Below are positions 37,668-45,496 of a stretch of 64,000 bases of DNA, one piece after another. The stretch comes from Gilliamella sp. wkB308. Lineage in GTDB: Bacteria > Pseudomonadota > Gammaproteobacteria > Enterobacterales > Orbaceae. Within the stretch, counting starts at the first letter, position 1. The number at the start of each line of letters is the position of its first letter. The notes under the pieces were generated by a model. It saw only the letters and a list, made by a program, of their open reading frames with translations. It was not told where the DNA came from and ran no database searches. Both the position numbers and the translations under genes were made by a program. Location: NCBI RefSeq assembly GCF_001690185.1, contig NZ_LZGN01000042.1, forward strand, positions 1-64,000. Reading direction: 5' to 3'.

Positions 37668-38126
37668 TTAATCATCTAAACAAAAATATATTAAATAATA
37701 GTTATTTTGATAAACCAACAGTAAATCACACCATTGTATCGCATACCACATTGGTGGCATTGTTTCAATTTCATATAGATAACATTTATTTAATTCTAGG
37801 TGGGACAATATATCGATAAAACCTGAAACTCCCCTCATTCCGTTTTCTCTATGCAAGGTTGGTGAATAGCTTTGCTTAAAAAACCATTTATTAATTTGCT
37901 GTATAAATTCATCAACGGTGATCTGTTTTGGTTTTATATGCCATAACTGAGCATCTAAAAATTTTCCGTGCTCATCGGCAATTGATTGAAAATGATGGGC
38001 CAATGTATCCGTAAAATGGCCTTTATGATCAAGTAACTTAACTGTATAATCACAATAGTGATTAGGTTCCGCATTTAAACAAGCCATTGCTTTTAGATAA
38101 CCATTAATATAATCAAGATTCACCAT
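37668..38126 (-). CDS. hypothetical protein downstream of rtcB
   Basis: The 152-residue protein is acidic to neutral, with Trp/Tyr-rich C-terminal strands (PMWYAIQWCDLLLVYQNNYYLIYFCLDD) like SUKH-type or other small immunity-like folds, but I cannot name a family. It starts 44 nt after the rtcB stop on the same strand, so it is likely to be co-transcribed with slipin and rtcB from the sigma-54 promoter. It could be a repair accessory factor or an unrelated cargo gene. Confidence 0.55.
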   Translation of the reverse strand: MVNLDYINGYLKAMACLNAEPNHYCDYTVKLLDHKGHFTDTLAHHFQSIADEHGKFLDAQLWHIKPKQITVDEFIQQINKWFFKQSYSPTLHRENGMRGVSGFIDILSHLELNKCYLYEIETMPPMWYAIQWCDLLLVYQNNYYLIYFCLDD

Positions 38127-38170
38127 ATTTTATATCTCCGTTAACATCGAAGAGCGCTCCTCGATAATTT

Positions 38171-39391
38171 TTACCCCTTCACACACACCACTTGCCTTAA
38201 TTGATGCACTATCTCAACCAATTCATTTTGCGCGGTCATCACTGCATCAATATCTTTGTATGCCATTGGGATTTCATCAATCACGTTGGCATCTTTACGA
38301 CATTCGACATGGGCCGTGGCCTTGATTTGATCCTCAATGGTAAATTGCTTTTTGGCCGCTGTTCGGCTCATCACGCGGCCGGCACCATGCGAACACGAGC
38401 AAAAACTTTCTTTATTTCCCAGTCCTCGCACAATATAGCTTTTAGCCCCCATTGAGCCGGGAATAATGCCTAATTCTCCTTTACGTGCGGATACTGCGCC
38501 TTTACGTGTGATAAAAATTTCTTCACCAAAATGTTGTTCTTTTTGAACATAGTTATGGTGACAATTTACTGCCGACATATGGGTAGTAAATGGTTTAGTG
38601 ATAATTTTCCGCATTGCCAAAATCACATTATGCATCATTGCCTCTCGATTTAGCCTTGCAAACTCTTGCGCCCAATGCACAGCCTCGACATAATCGTGAA
38701 AGTGCTCTGTACCTTCTTCCAAATAGGCTAAATCTTTATCCGGTAAGTTTTGGATATGCACTTCCATGTCTTTTTTAGCCATTTCAATAAAAAAACTGCC
38801 AATGGCATTACCCACGCCACGTGAACCACTGTGCAACATAATCCAAACACGATCGGCCTCATCTAAACAGATTTCGATAAAGTGGTTGCCGGTACCTAAT
38901 GTGCCTAAATGACGGTAGTTATTGGTTTTTAAAAAGCGCGGGTATTTTTCCGTCAGCTTATTAAAACCTGGCGCTAGCTGTTGCCAGTACTGTTCGACAA
39001 TAGCAGGGGCGTCATGCCAGCTACCATAATCCCGTCCTCGGTGTTTTGGGGTAATTCCATGCGGCACCGCTTTTTCAATTTCAGTACGTAATGGTAATAA
39101 ATTATCTGGCAAATCAGCCGCCATCAACGAGGTTTGTACCGCAATCATACCGCAGCCAATATCTACCCCAACTGCGGCAGGAATAATCGCGCCGAATGTT
39201 GGAATTACACTGCCAATGGTTGAGCCTTTGCCTACATGCACATCGGGCATCACGGCGATATGTTTAAAAATAAATGGTAGTTTTGCCGTTTTAGTTAGTT
39301 GTTCTTTAGCCTCGGGTTCTACCGGTACCCCTTTAGTCCACATTTTGATTGGCTTGGCGTTTTCTGTCTGTAATAGATTATATTGTGTCAT
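38171..39391 (-). CDS. rtcB: RNA-splicing ligase RtcB
   Basis: The 406-residue GTP-dependent RNA ligase joins 2',3'-cyclic phosphate or 3'-phosphate ends to 5'-OH ends. Visible landmarks are MPDVHVGKGSTIGSVIPT, AAVGVDIGCGM (metal Cys), LHSGSRGVGN, NCHHNY, and the guanylylated His in CSCSHGAGRVMSR. ATG 39391 (TQYNLLQTENAKPIKMW) is chosen with AAGGA 9 nt upstream; a longer ORF to 39457 overlaps slipin. Length equals E. coli RtcB (408). No RtcA cyclase gene accompanies it in this window. It is downstream of slipin, in an operon that appears controlled by RtcR. Confidence 0.95.
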   Translation of the reverse strand: MTQYNLLQTENAKPIKMWTKGVPVEPEAKEQLTKTAKLPFIFKHIAVMPDVHVGKGSTIGSVIPTFGAIIPAAVGVDIGCGMIAVQTSLMAADLPDNLLPLRTEIEKAVPHGITPKHRGRDYGSWHDAPAIVEQYWQQLAPGFNKLTEKYPRFLKTNNYRHLGTLGTGNHFIEICLDEADRVWIMLHSGSRGVGNAIGSFFIEMAKKDMEVHIQNLPDKDLAYLEEGTEHFHDYVEAVHWAQEFARLNREAMMHNVILAMRKIITKPFTTHMSAVNCHHNYVQKEQHFGEEIFITRKGAVSARKGELGIIPGSMGAKSYIVRGLGNKESFCSCSHGAGRVMSRTAAKKQFTIEDQIKATAHVECRKDANVIDEIPMAYKDIDAVMTAQNELVEIVHQLRQVVCVKG

Positions 39392-39406
39392 TTTTTTATT
39401 CCTTAC

Positions 39407-39432
39407 ACCGCCCTGCGATTGTACATGGCGGC
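39407..39432 (-). promoter_or_regulatory. hairpin in the slipin-rtcB gap
   Basis: GCCGCC and GGCGGT arms pair over six positions (one G-U) around a 14-base loop in the 58-nt gap between slipin and rtcB. There is no T-run, so it may be a processing or stability element rather than a terminator. Confidence 0.4.
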
Positions 39433-39449
39433 TTAATATTTTCTTTTTA

Positions 39450-41030
39450 TCACGCACTTTTAGGTTGGATATTTACCAAGCCATGTAACACTTGGTCAAG
39501 TCCGCCTACTACCGAGATTTTATCGATACGTTCAGCAATGCGTTCTAAAGTTTCCATCTCTTTTAACCGCAAGGCTACTGGGTTATTTTCCATTACTTTG
39601 GCGGTGTTCAATAATGAACGGGTTGCTGATGTTTCCTCGCGGCGACGAATCACATTGGCTTGCGCCACTTTTTCCGCCTCGACCACTTGTGATAGAATCG
39701 CTTTCATATCGCCTGGTAAAATAATGTCTTTTACCCCTAGTGAAACAGTTTGTAAACCATAGCCATCTAAACGCATTTTGATATGTTGGGTTACCACTTC
39801 ATCAATAATATTTTTGTTCTCAAGTAACTCATCCAACGTACGCATACCAATCGCTTCGCGTAATCCAAATTGTAATTCACGATACAATAAATCAACCGGC
39901 TGCGCAGTTTTTTCAAACGCGGTTAATACGTCAGTATAGTGCCAGTTAGCCACTAAGTTTACCCGCAAATTGACTTTATCTTTGGTTAAAATCTCTTGTC
40001 CTGCCACTTCTAAGGCTTGCAGGCGAGTATCCACCATATCAACCGAGATTTCCCGGTTAAAAAGCCAATAAGCGGTAATGCTAGCTTTTAATAACTGCTC
40101 AATTTTACCGTTCACTTTTAATACCCCGACATGATAAGCCGGCACTTGTGCAATTAATACGCTGTTATCACCGAGTACTTCTTTTTGGCGTAACTTTGGT
40201 TGTAGTAATTGCTGTACCATTTCATCACTTAAGGTATACCTTTGGTTTAAATCCACTGTCACCATATGCTGTTTATGGCTATTTTGCCAATATAGGCGTT
40301 TAGTACCCGGGGATAAAATTTCAACCAATAGATCGTTTTCATAACGCAAACCAGCCTGATTTGCACCGACTTCCATTGCGATACAGTATTGTGATAGTTG
40401 TTGTGGTGTACGTTGTTCTATGGCATCAGCGATACGATCATCAATGCGGTTGTCCCTTAAGTTAAATTTACCCAGTACAATCGTATGTTTAAATTGGCAA
40501 TAACCGACGATCGATTCTGGCGCAATAATCTGTATTAGCTGGTTATCAACAAATAAAGTCCCAATTTGTTCATGAATAAAGTGATGTAGCACTAGTTTTT
40601 CGATATTCACAATGGCGTTATTGCTATTTTTAGCTTCAATCAATTCTTGTGCGATATCGGTTGGCAGTGCATAACCGTCTTGTAATGCCACTTTTTTAAT
40701 CGCATGTGCTTTGTAGCTTTTCCAATATAATGCTTTGTTTGCTGGTAAAATGACTTCTACCAATTTTTGCTCTTCATAACGTAAGGCAATTTCGTTTTCA
40801 GCCACATCCACTAAATAACTGTGTTGGTTAATAATATTTGGATAGAAGTTGATTAACTGTTCTGCTATGTTGGCTGCAATTTTTGTCTCAGCTAAATTAA
40901 TCAATTGATAACTGGAGATATTAAATGGATCAAAAATTCGGTGTACCCCCGCAGTTAATACTTTTTCAATCTCATTGTTTTTGAATAAAATTGCAATTTC
41001 ATATTTTTTGACTTTAATAGTTTTTATCAT
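39450..41030 (-). CDS. slipin / SPFH (Band-7) protein of the RNA-repair operon
   Basis: The 526-residue protein ends in an SPFH core (about 335-510) with LTKDKVNLRVNLVANWHYTD, LYRELQFGLREAIGMRTLDELL and the GYGLQTVSLGVKDIILPGDMK motif, then a helical AEKVAQANVIRRREETSATRSLL. Before the core there are four diverged repeats, each built around a Y/H-E/V-x-A/G-L-hydrophobic strand and an L-hydrophobic-PG turn (examples near residues 8, 105, 220 and 315). No membrane segment is obvious. Slipins occur next to RtcB in many bacteria, probably localising the repair machinery. ATG 41030 follows AAAGGA at 8 nt. It precedes rtcB. Confidence 0.85.
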   Translation of the reverse strand: MIKTIKVKKYEIAILFKNNEIEKVLTAGVHRIFDPFNISSYQLINLAETKIAANIAEQLINFYPNIINQHSYLVDVAENEIALRYEEQKLVEVILPANKALYWKSYKAHAIKKVALQDGYALPTDIAQELIEAKNSNNAIVNIEKLVLHHFIHEQIGTLFVDNQLIQIIAPESIVGYCQFKHTIVLGKFNLRDNRIDDRIADAIEQRTPQQLSQYCIAMEVGANQAGLRYENDLLVEILSPGTKRLYWQNSHKQHMVTVDLNQRYTLSDEMVQQLLQPKLRQKEVLGDNSVLIAQVPAYHVGVLKVNGKIEQLLKASITAYWLFNREISVDMVDTRLQALEVAGQEILTKDKVNLRVNLVANWHYTDVLTAFEKTAQPVDLLYRELQFGLREAIGMRTLDELLENKNIIDEVVTQHIKMRLDGYGLQTVSLGVKDIILPGDMKAILSQVVEAEKVAQANVIRRREETSATRSLLNTAKVMENNPVALRLKEMETLERIAERIDKISVVGGLDQVLHGLVNIQPKSA

Positions 41031-41031
41031 T

Positions 41032-41309
41032 TTACATTTCCTTTTTAGCACAATCAGCAACCGAGTTTGCACAATTGAAACGGGCTAAGTAACGAAATAG
41101 TAGGGTGAAGGTTAAAAGCAATAAGAAAAATAGTGCGCCACTTATTGGTATTTAACATTATGCCTATTATCCAGTTTGTTTACCTTGAAAGTCGTGGTGA
41201 CCTGACAAGTTAACCGGTTTTTTTTGCGGATAAGCTTGTTACGGTGCTTTGTCACTTAGCTTATCTAACGCCGATCACTGACTGTGTTTGTTTTTCTACT
41301 TTTGTTTTA
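41032..41309 (-). other. leader between the tRNA-like gene and slipin
   Basis: This is the part of the predicted sigma-54 transcript after the tRNA-like gene. It contains a TM-like reading frame (41032-41151, containing ALFFLLLLTFTLLF) that ends one base before the slipin ATG but has no standard start codon in a good position. Several short inverted repeats are present, none with a T-run. It may hold processing sites. Confidence 0.4.
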
Positions 41310-41312
41310 CGG

Positions 41313-41385
41313 TTTTTGAAGTGGGATTCGAACCCACTACATATCGATCCCTAGTCGATTGTTCTACCAGATGAACTATTCAAAA
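41313..41385 (-). tRNA. tRNA-like gene, complete 73-nt cloverleaf, anticodon AGG by position, CCG in place of CCA
   Basis: Read on the minus strand, the acceptor stem TTTTGAA pairs perfectly with TTCAAAA over 7 bp. T8 is present. The D arm is GTTC/GAAC with loop ATCTGGTA. The anticodon arm is ATCGA/TCGAT with loop CTAGGGA (anticodon AGG, reading Pro CCU). The variable loop has five bases. The T arm is GTGGG/CCCAC with loop TTCGAAT, and the discriminator is A. The next three bases are CCG (41310-41312), not CCA. All stems are free of mismatches, so the fold is maintained, but U1-A72 and an A34 anticodon are unusual for a bacterial Pro tRNA. It lies within the predicted rtc operon leader and may be a dedicated regulatory or decoy tRNA. 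Confidence 0.85.
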
Positions 41386-41533
41386 TTGACTTTTCTACAG
41401 TCACCTAATCACACAATAAGGAATACATGTTGATAATCTTCCGTCCTTTTATCCCGTAGATAAACCCGTAAAGGATTCGCGATGTACCTTGCTGTGATAA
41501 AAACAGCATTTGCTTGCTTAGGTATATTTAATA

Positions 41534-41551
41534 TTGCGAAAAGCGTGCCAA
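41534..41551 (-). promoter_or_regulatory. sigma-54 (RpoN) promoter of the tRNA-like/slipin/rtcB operon
   Basis: The minus strand reads TTGGCACGCTTTTCGCAA. It has TGGCAC at -24 and a GC at -12 with exactly ten bases between the GG and GC, the defining sigma-54 spacing. Transcription should start near 41525, about 140 nt before the tRNA-like gene, and run on through slipin and rtcB. The divergent gene rtcR encodes a sigma-54 activator, which supports the call. Confidence 0.88.
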
Positions 41552-41609
41552 AAAATAAAAAGTAATAAAAATATTTTTTAACTATTTGATTTATAAACAT
41601 AAAAAATAA

Positions 41610-41632
41610 ATATCATATAATATATATGATAT
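41610..41632. promoter_or_regulatory. candidate RtcR upstream activating site 1
   Basis: Inverted repeat ATATCATA, seven bases, TATGATAT, about 60-80 bp upstream of the sigma-54 promoter in the rtcR intergenic region. Enhancer sites of sigma-54 activators usually lie 80-150 bp upstream as dyads. The AT-rich background weakens the call. Confidence 0.45.
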
Positions 41633-41649
41633 TCAAATAGATTTTAATG

Positions 41650-41666
41650 ATTATAAGTCTTATAAT
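41650..41666. promoter_or_regulatory. candidate RtcR upstream activating site 2
   Basis: Perfect palindrome ATTATAAG-T-CTTATAAT, about 100-115 bp upstream of the sigma-54 promoter and 38 bp before the rtcR ATG. It includes a TATAAT that could be the rtcR -10 box, which would allow autoregulation. Confidence 0.45.
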
Positions 41667-41703
41667 TTAATCTAGCTATTTATATAATATTATAAATTTA
41701 ATC

Positions 41704-43317
41704 ATGAAAAAGAATGTGATATTTGGTTTTTTGGGTAATGTGCTGGATAACCGAGGTAGAGGTAAAAAACGCTGGGCGCGTTGGCGGCCAACGATTGATT
41801 TGTGCAGACAAGCTGATTTAGCTATTTCTCGTTTGGAACTGCTTTATTTTGCCAATGATGAGCAGCTACTTTGTGATATTGTTAATGATATAAAAATTCT
41901 ATCCCCTAATACCGAAATTAAACCTATTGTCATTAATATTGCTGATCCATGGGATTTTGAGCAGGTTTATACTTGTTTATTTGATATTGCTAAACGATAT
42001 TCTTTTGATCCAGATAAAGAAGATTACTATTTGCATATCACAACCGGAACCCATGTAGCGCAAATTTGTTGGTTCTTATTAGCTGAATCACGTTACTACC
42101 CAGCTAAGTTATTGCAAACGTCACCACCAGTAAAATCAAATAAAGTTGAAGAAAGAATTTATAATAATGAGGCGGAACTGATTGCCAATAGTCCTAAAGG
42201 AAAAGCTAACACCATTGATTTGAATCTTAATCGTTATGATCAAATTCTTAACCGCTTTCAGCAATATGCCAGTGAAGCTACCGAGCTTTTAAAATCGGGA
42301 ATCCCCACACGCAATCAACTGTTTAACCAGTTAATTGCTGAAATCGAACAAGTGGCCAGCCGTTCTTATGCCCCTATGTTATTATGTGGGCCAACTGGTG
42401 CAGGAAAATCATTTTTAGCGAAACAGATCTATTTACTTAAACAAAGTAACCATCAAATCAGTGGTCAATTTGTTGAGATTAACTGCGCCACCTTACGTGG
42501 CGATAGTGCTATATCTACCTTATTTGGTCATGTCAAAGGCGCGTTTACGGGGGCAAATCTGGCGCGGACTGGATTGTTAAAAAGTGCCGATGGAGGATTG
42601 CTGTTTTTAGATGAGATCGGGGAGCTTGGGTTAGACGAGCAAGCAATGCTATTAAAAGCGATTGAAGAAAAGCAATTTTATCCATTTGGTAGTGATAAAC
42701 CAATTAAGAGTGATTTTCAGCTGATTGCCGGCACCAATAAAGACCTTAAACAGGCAATCAGTCAAGGTGAGTTTCGCGAAGATCTGTATGCCCGTATTAA
42801 TCTGTGGACTTATACATTGCCAAGGCTAGCCGAGCGTAAAGAGGATATCGAACCGAATATTGATTATGAACTGGCGCGTTACGCCAAAGAATATGGCTTG
42901 ATGCCACGTTTTAATCGTGAGTCGCGCAGTGCCTATTTACAGTTTGCAATTTCGAATGAAGCATTATGGAAAGGAAACTTTCGTGAACTCACCGCATCTA
43001 TTACGCGTATGGCAACGCTGGCACCACAAGGTAATATTACAATTGAGCAAGTCGAACAAGAGATTAAACGTTTAAAACAAAACTGGCAAGGCGATCAGCC
43101 AAATAATTCATTAATTCCACAAGAAATAGATGAATTTGATCGCCACCAATTAGAAAAAGTTATCGAGATATGTCAAAAAAGTGCCAGTCTATCAGAAGCT
43201 GGTCGAAAGCTTTTTGCTGTTTCGAGAACCAAAAAACAGAAGAGTAATGATGCCGACAGGCTGAAAAAATATTTGGCGAAGTTTGGGCTGAGTTGGGATG
43301 AGATTAAACAGGTATAA
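41704..43317 (+). CDS. rtcR: RtcR, sigma-54-dependent activator with CARF sensor domain
   Basis: The 537-residue protein has the RtcR N-terminal CARF domain (VIFGFLGNVLDNRGRGKKRW, and YYLHITTGTHVAQICWFLLAESRYYPA near 115-142). A sigma-54 AAA+ domain follows, with Walker A GPTGAGKS near residue 230, the GAFTGA loop near 280 and GGLLFLDEIGEL near 297. A C-terminal HTH-like part resembles that of other RtcR proteins. It is reported to be switched on by RNA fragments with cyclic phosphate ends bound to the CARF domain, then activates rtc transcription. It is divergent from the operon bearing a sigma-54 promoter. Its 3' end overlaps the gene at 43304 by 14 nt on the other strand. Confidence 0.94.
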   Translation: MKKNVIFGFLGNVLDNRGRGKKRWARWRPTIDLCRQADLAISRLELLYFANDEQLLCDIVNDIKILSPNTEIKPIVINIADPWDFEQVYTCLFDIAKRYSFDPDKEDYYLHITTGTHVAQICWFLLAESRYYPAKLLQTSPPVKSNKVEERIYNNEAELIANSPKGKANTIDLNLNRYDQILNRFQQYASEATELLKSGIPTRNQLFNQLIAEIEQVASRSYAPMLLCGPTGAGKSFLAKQIYLLKQSNHQISGQFVEINCATLRGDSAISTLFGHVKGAFTGANLARTGLLKSADGGLLFLDEIGELGLDEQAMLLKAIEEKQFYPFGSDKPIKSDFQLIAGTNKDLKQAISQGEFREDLYARINLWTYTLPRLAERKEDIEPNIDYELARYAKEYGLMPRFNRESRSAYLQFAISNEALWKGNFRELTASITRMATLAPQGNITIEQVEQEIKRLKQNWQGDQPNNSLIPQEIDEFDRHQLEKVIEICQKSASLSEAGRKLFAVSRTKKQKSNDADRLKKYLAKFGLSWDEIKQV

Positions 43318-44161
43318 CTGAATGAATAGCATCAGAGAACTTTTTTTCTATATTATGAATTTTGACTTGTTTTAATACGATTTTATTTGGTGTTGAACAA
43401 TGATGAACTAAATAGCAATATAAAAAAGTTAACAGTTGGGCTCGATTAAAAAGTTGTTGGAATGAATAAGAAAGCGGCGTATCAAGATATTTGATATGAA
43501 TGGATAAGGTTTTATCGATTAAATGGTTAGTAATATTTTTCAGTGGTTCACTATTTTTCTGTAATTGAGGTAGTCCGAAATTCGTGGTTAAATGATAGAG
43601 AGTTGAATAATCTGATATACGACTAAGTTGATTGCAAAAAGTTCTAAACTGTTTTATTAAATAAGCATCTAAATAACATTCTTTAATTTTGAGATGAAAA
43701 TGTTTTGAATTATCGATAGGTTGTATAATTCCCGCCACCTCATATACTGCGATGGTCGCATAAATATACAAACCGACTAATGTATCTTGCCCTTGTGATG
43801 ATAATTCATCAAAGTTAAGGTTAGCTTTTTCGAGATCTTCCGAAATTATTTCTTTGTACAAATTTAATTGCGCTAAGAAATTTGCTTCTTCACCTGTGTT
43901 GCTATCATTAAGCACTAAATAAATTCCACAAATATAAGTTTGGTAGTAATTAAATTTAGTTGTATTAAAAACAAAATGTAACACAGACTGTTTATATCGT
44001 TTTACTATTTTAGCTAATGATTTACTAACATATTTATCGATTAATTTATTCGAGCATTGCCAAGGTGAATATAATAACCCTTTAAACAATGCGTTGATTT
44101 CAGGGTTACTATTTTGCTTATTGGTGATTATTTCTAGCAAATCAATTTGTTCTTGACGCAT
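43304..44161 (-). CDS. unknown helical protein, last gene of the type I RM operon
   Basis: The 285-residue protein is predicted to be almost all helical, with Cys- and Tyr-rich hydrophobic stretches (TYICGIYLVLND, GLYIYATIAVYEVAGII) but no clear membrane segment. I recognise no family. It starts 3 nt after the hsdS stop and so must be translated from the hsd transcript, an unusual addition to a type I system. It could be a regulator, an anti-restriction/immunity factor, or an abortive-infection partner. Its 3' end overlaps rtcR by 14 nt. Confidence 0.65.
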   Translation of the reverse strand: MRQEQIDLLEIITNKQNSNPEINALFKGLLYSPWQCSNKLIDKYVSKSLAKIVKRYKQSVLHFVFNTTKFNYYQTYICGIYLVLNDSNTGEEANFLAQLNLYKEIISEDLEKANLNFDELSSQGQDTLVGLYIYATIAVYEVAGIIQPIDNSKHFHLKIKECYLDAYLIKQFRTFCNQLSRISDYSTLYHLTTNFGLPQLQKNSEPLKNITNHLIDKTLSIHIKYLDTPLSYSFQQLFNRAQLLTFLYCYLVHHCSTPNKIVLKQVKIHNIEKKFSDAIHSVIPV

Positions 44162-44164
44162 TGA

Positions 44165-45496
44165 TTATTTTTTCTTTTTGTTTTTATTGTTTTGTTCGCG
44201 TTCAACTTGAATTTTTTCAAGTAAGGATGCAGCTGAATTTTCACCCGTAATTAAATCAGGATTTTTAGTGCGCCATTGGGCGGTTAATTCACCACGAAAC
44301 GCTTTGGCTAAAATTGATTGCGGTAAATGATTCACTTTTTCTAAAGCTATATTAACCTGTTGTTCAATTTTATCAGCATAGGCAAATAATTGTTCTACAC
44401 GACGGACGATTTCGTTTTGTTCTTCTAGTGAAGGAATTTGAATTGGATATTCGCCAAGTTTTTGAGCATTAATATTAGATTGACTCACTCCATCTGATTT
44501 GACTTCATAACAATATTGCTTTGCTTCTGGACTATTCAAATTGTAATTAAGATATTCAGGGATTAAATCATCTAAGCATTGAATTTTAATTAAATAACCT
44601 GCATAAATAGCTTTTCTTTCACCTCTATAAATAGAAGTTTTACCTACTAACTCTGGACTATTTGTTCTATTAAATAATACATCTCCGGCTATTAATTCAT
44701 ACTTATCTATCTCTGTTTGATCAGATGTATAAACTAAATCAGTCCAGTCTAAATTCCCATTTTTAAGATTTCCCATTCTCAAAACAGGAACAGAACCAAC
44801 TTTTTTAGATTTTGTAGATGTTCCATATGAAGGTTTTTTAATAAAATCTTTAAGTTTTCCATTTTTCCAATCATTTAGATTTTTACTTTCTCGCCATTCT
44901 CCCGTTAACTTACCACTCACGGCATCCGATAACACTGACTGCCGAAACTGTTTTAGAAGTTCGGGAATTTGTTCAAGGCGTGATTTTGTTTCTTGTACTT
45001 GGGCTAGTAATAAGTCAAGTTTTTCAGCTATGATTTTTTGTTCATTGAACGGTGGTAGTAAAAATACAAATGAATTTAGATCATCTTTATTAAATCCATT
45101 TTGAGCTGAACGAGATAATAATCTTAAGGATCCTTGAAATAGTTCTGATTCTAAGTATGCTTTCAAAAATCTTCTATCTAAATATTTACCAAATAATACT
45201 TTAGCTAAAGCAACATTATAAGCACCTTTCATTCCAGTACAGATACGTCCTAAAGATGCCCCGTAACGTCCTATTAATACATCATCTTTATCACATAATT
45301 TTAATTTAGATGTTATTGGTATAAATGTTGGGACAGGTTTGTCGCCAAAATCTCGAATTTGAAGAAGGCGTATATAGCCTTCTTTTACTTGATCTAGAAA
45401 ATTAGATTTGGGTGGTTGAGTACCACCTTGTATATCCAAGACATCAGTAAATTTAGTAACAATCCAACCTTCAGGTACAAGAAGAATATCGCTCAT
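44165..45496 (-). CDS. hsdS: type I restriction specificity subunit HsdS
   Basis: The 443-residue protein has two target-recognition domains, about residues 1-150 and 205-370. Each is followed by a conserved helical spacer: EQKIIAEKLDLLLAQVQETKSRLEQIPELLKQF then VLSDAVSGKLTGEWR, and EIVRRVEQLFAYADKIEQQV then ILAKAFRGELTAQWR. The repeated KLTGEW/ELTAQW blocks are typical of the EcoAI-like group. The Lys-rich C-terminus ends NKNKKKK. It overlaps the hsdM stop by one base (TAATG). It sets the DNA site for HsdM and HsdR. Confidence 0.93.
   Translation of the reverse strand: MSDILLVPEGWIVTKFTDVLDIQGGTQPPKSNFLDQVKEGYIRLLQIRDFGDKPVPTFIPITSKLKLCDKDDVLIGRYGASLGRICTGMKGAYNVALAKVLFGKYLDRRFLKAYLESELFQGSLRLLSRSAQNGFNKDDLNSFVFLLPPFNEQKIIAEKLDLLLAQVQETKSRLEQIPELLKQFRQSVLSDAVSGKLTGEWRESKNLNDWKNGKLKDFIKKPSYGTSTKSKKVGSVPVLRMGNLKNGNLDWTDLVYTSDQTEIDKYELIAGDVLFNRTNSPELVGKTSIYRGERKAIYAGYLIKIQCLDDLIPEYLNYNLNSPEAKQYCYEVKSDGVSQSNINAQKLGEYPIQIPSLEEQNEIVRRVEQLFAYADKIEQQVNIALEKVNHLPQSILAKAFRGELTAQWRTKNPDLITGENSAASLLEKIQVEREQNNKNKKKK

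Noticed and set aside
41409-41600. 63-codon minus-strand ORF with a hydrophobic start upstream of the tRNA-like gene
   Set aside because: It runs straight across the sigma-54 promoter, has no ribosome-binding site, and its start lies upstream of the predicted transcript start.
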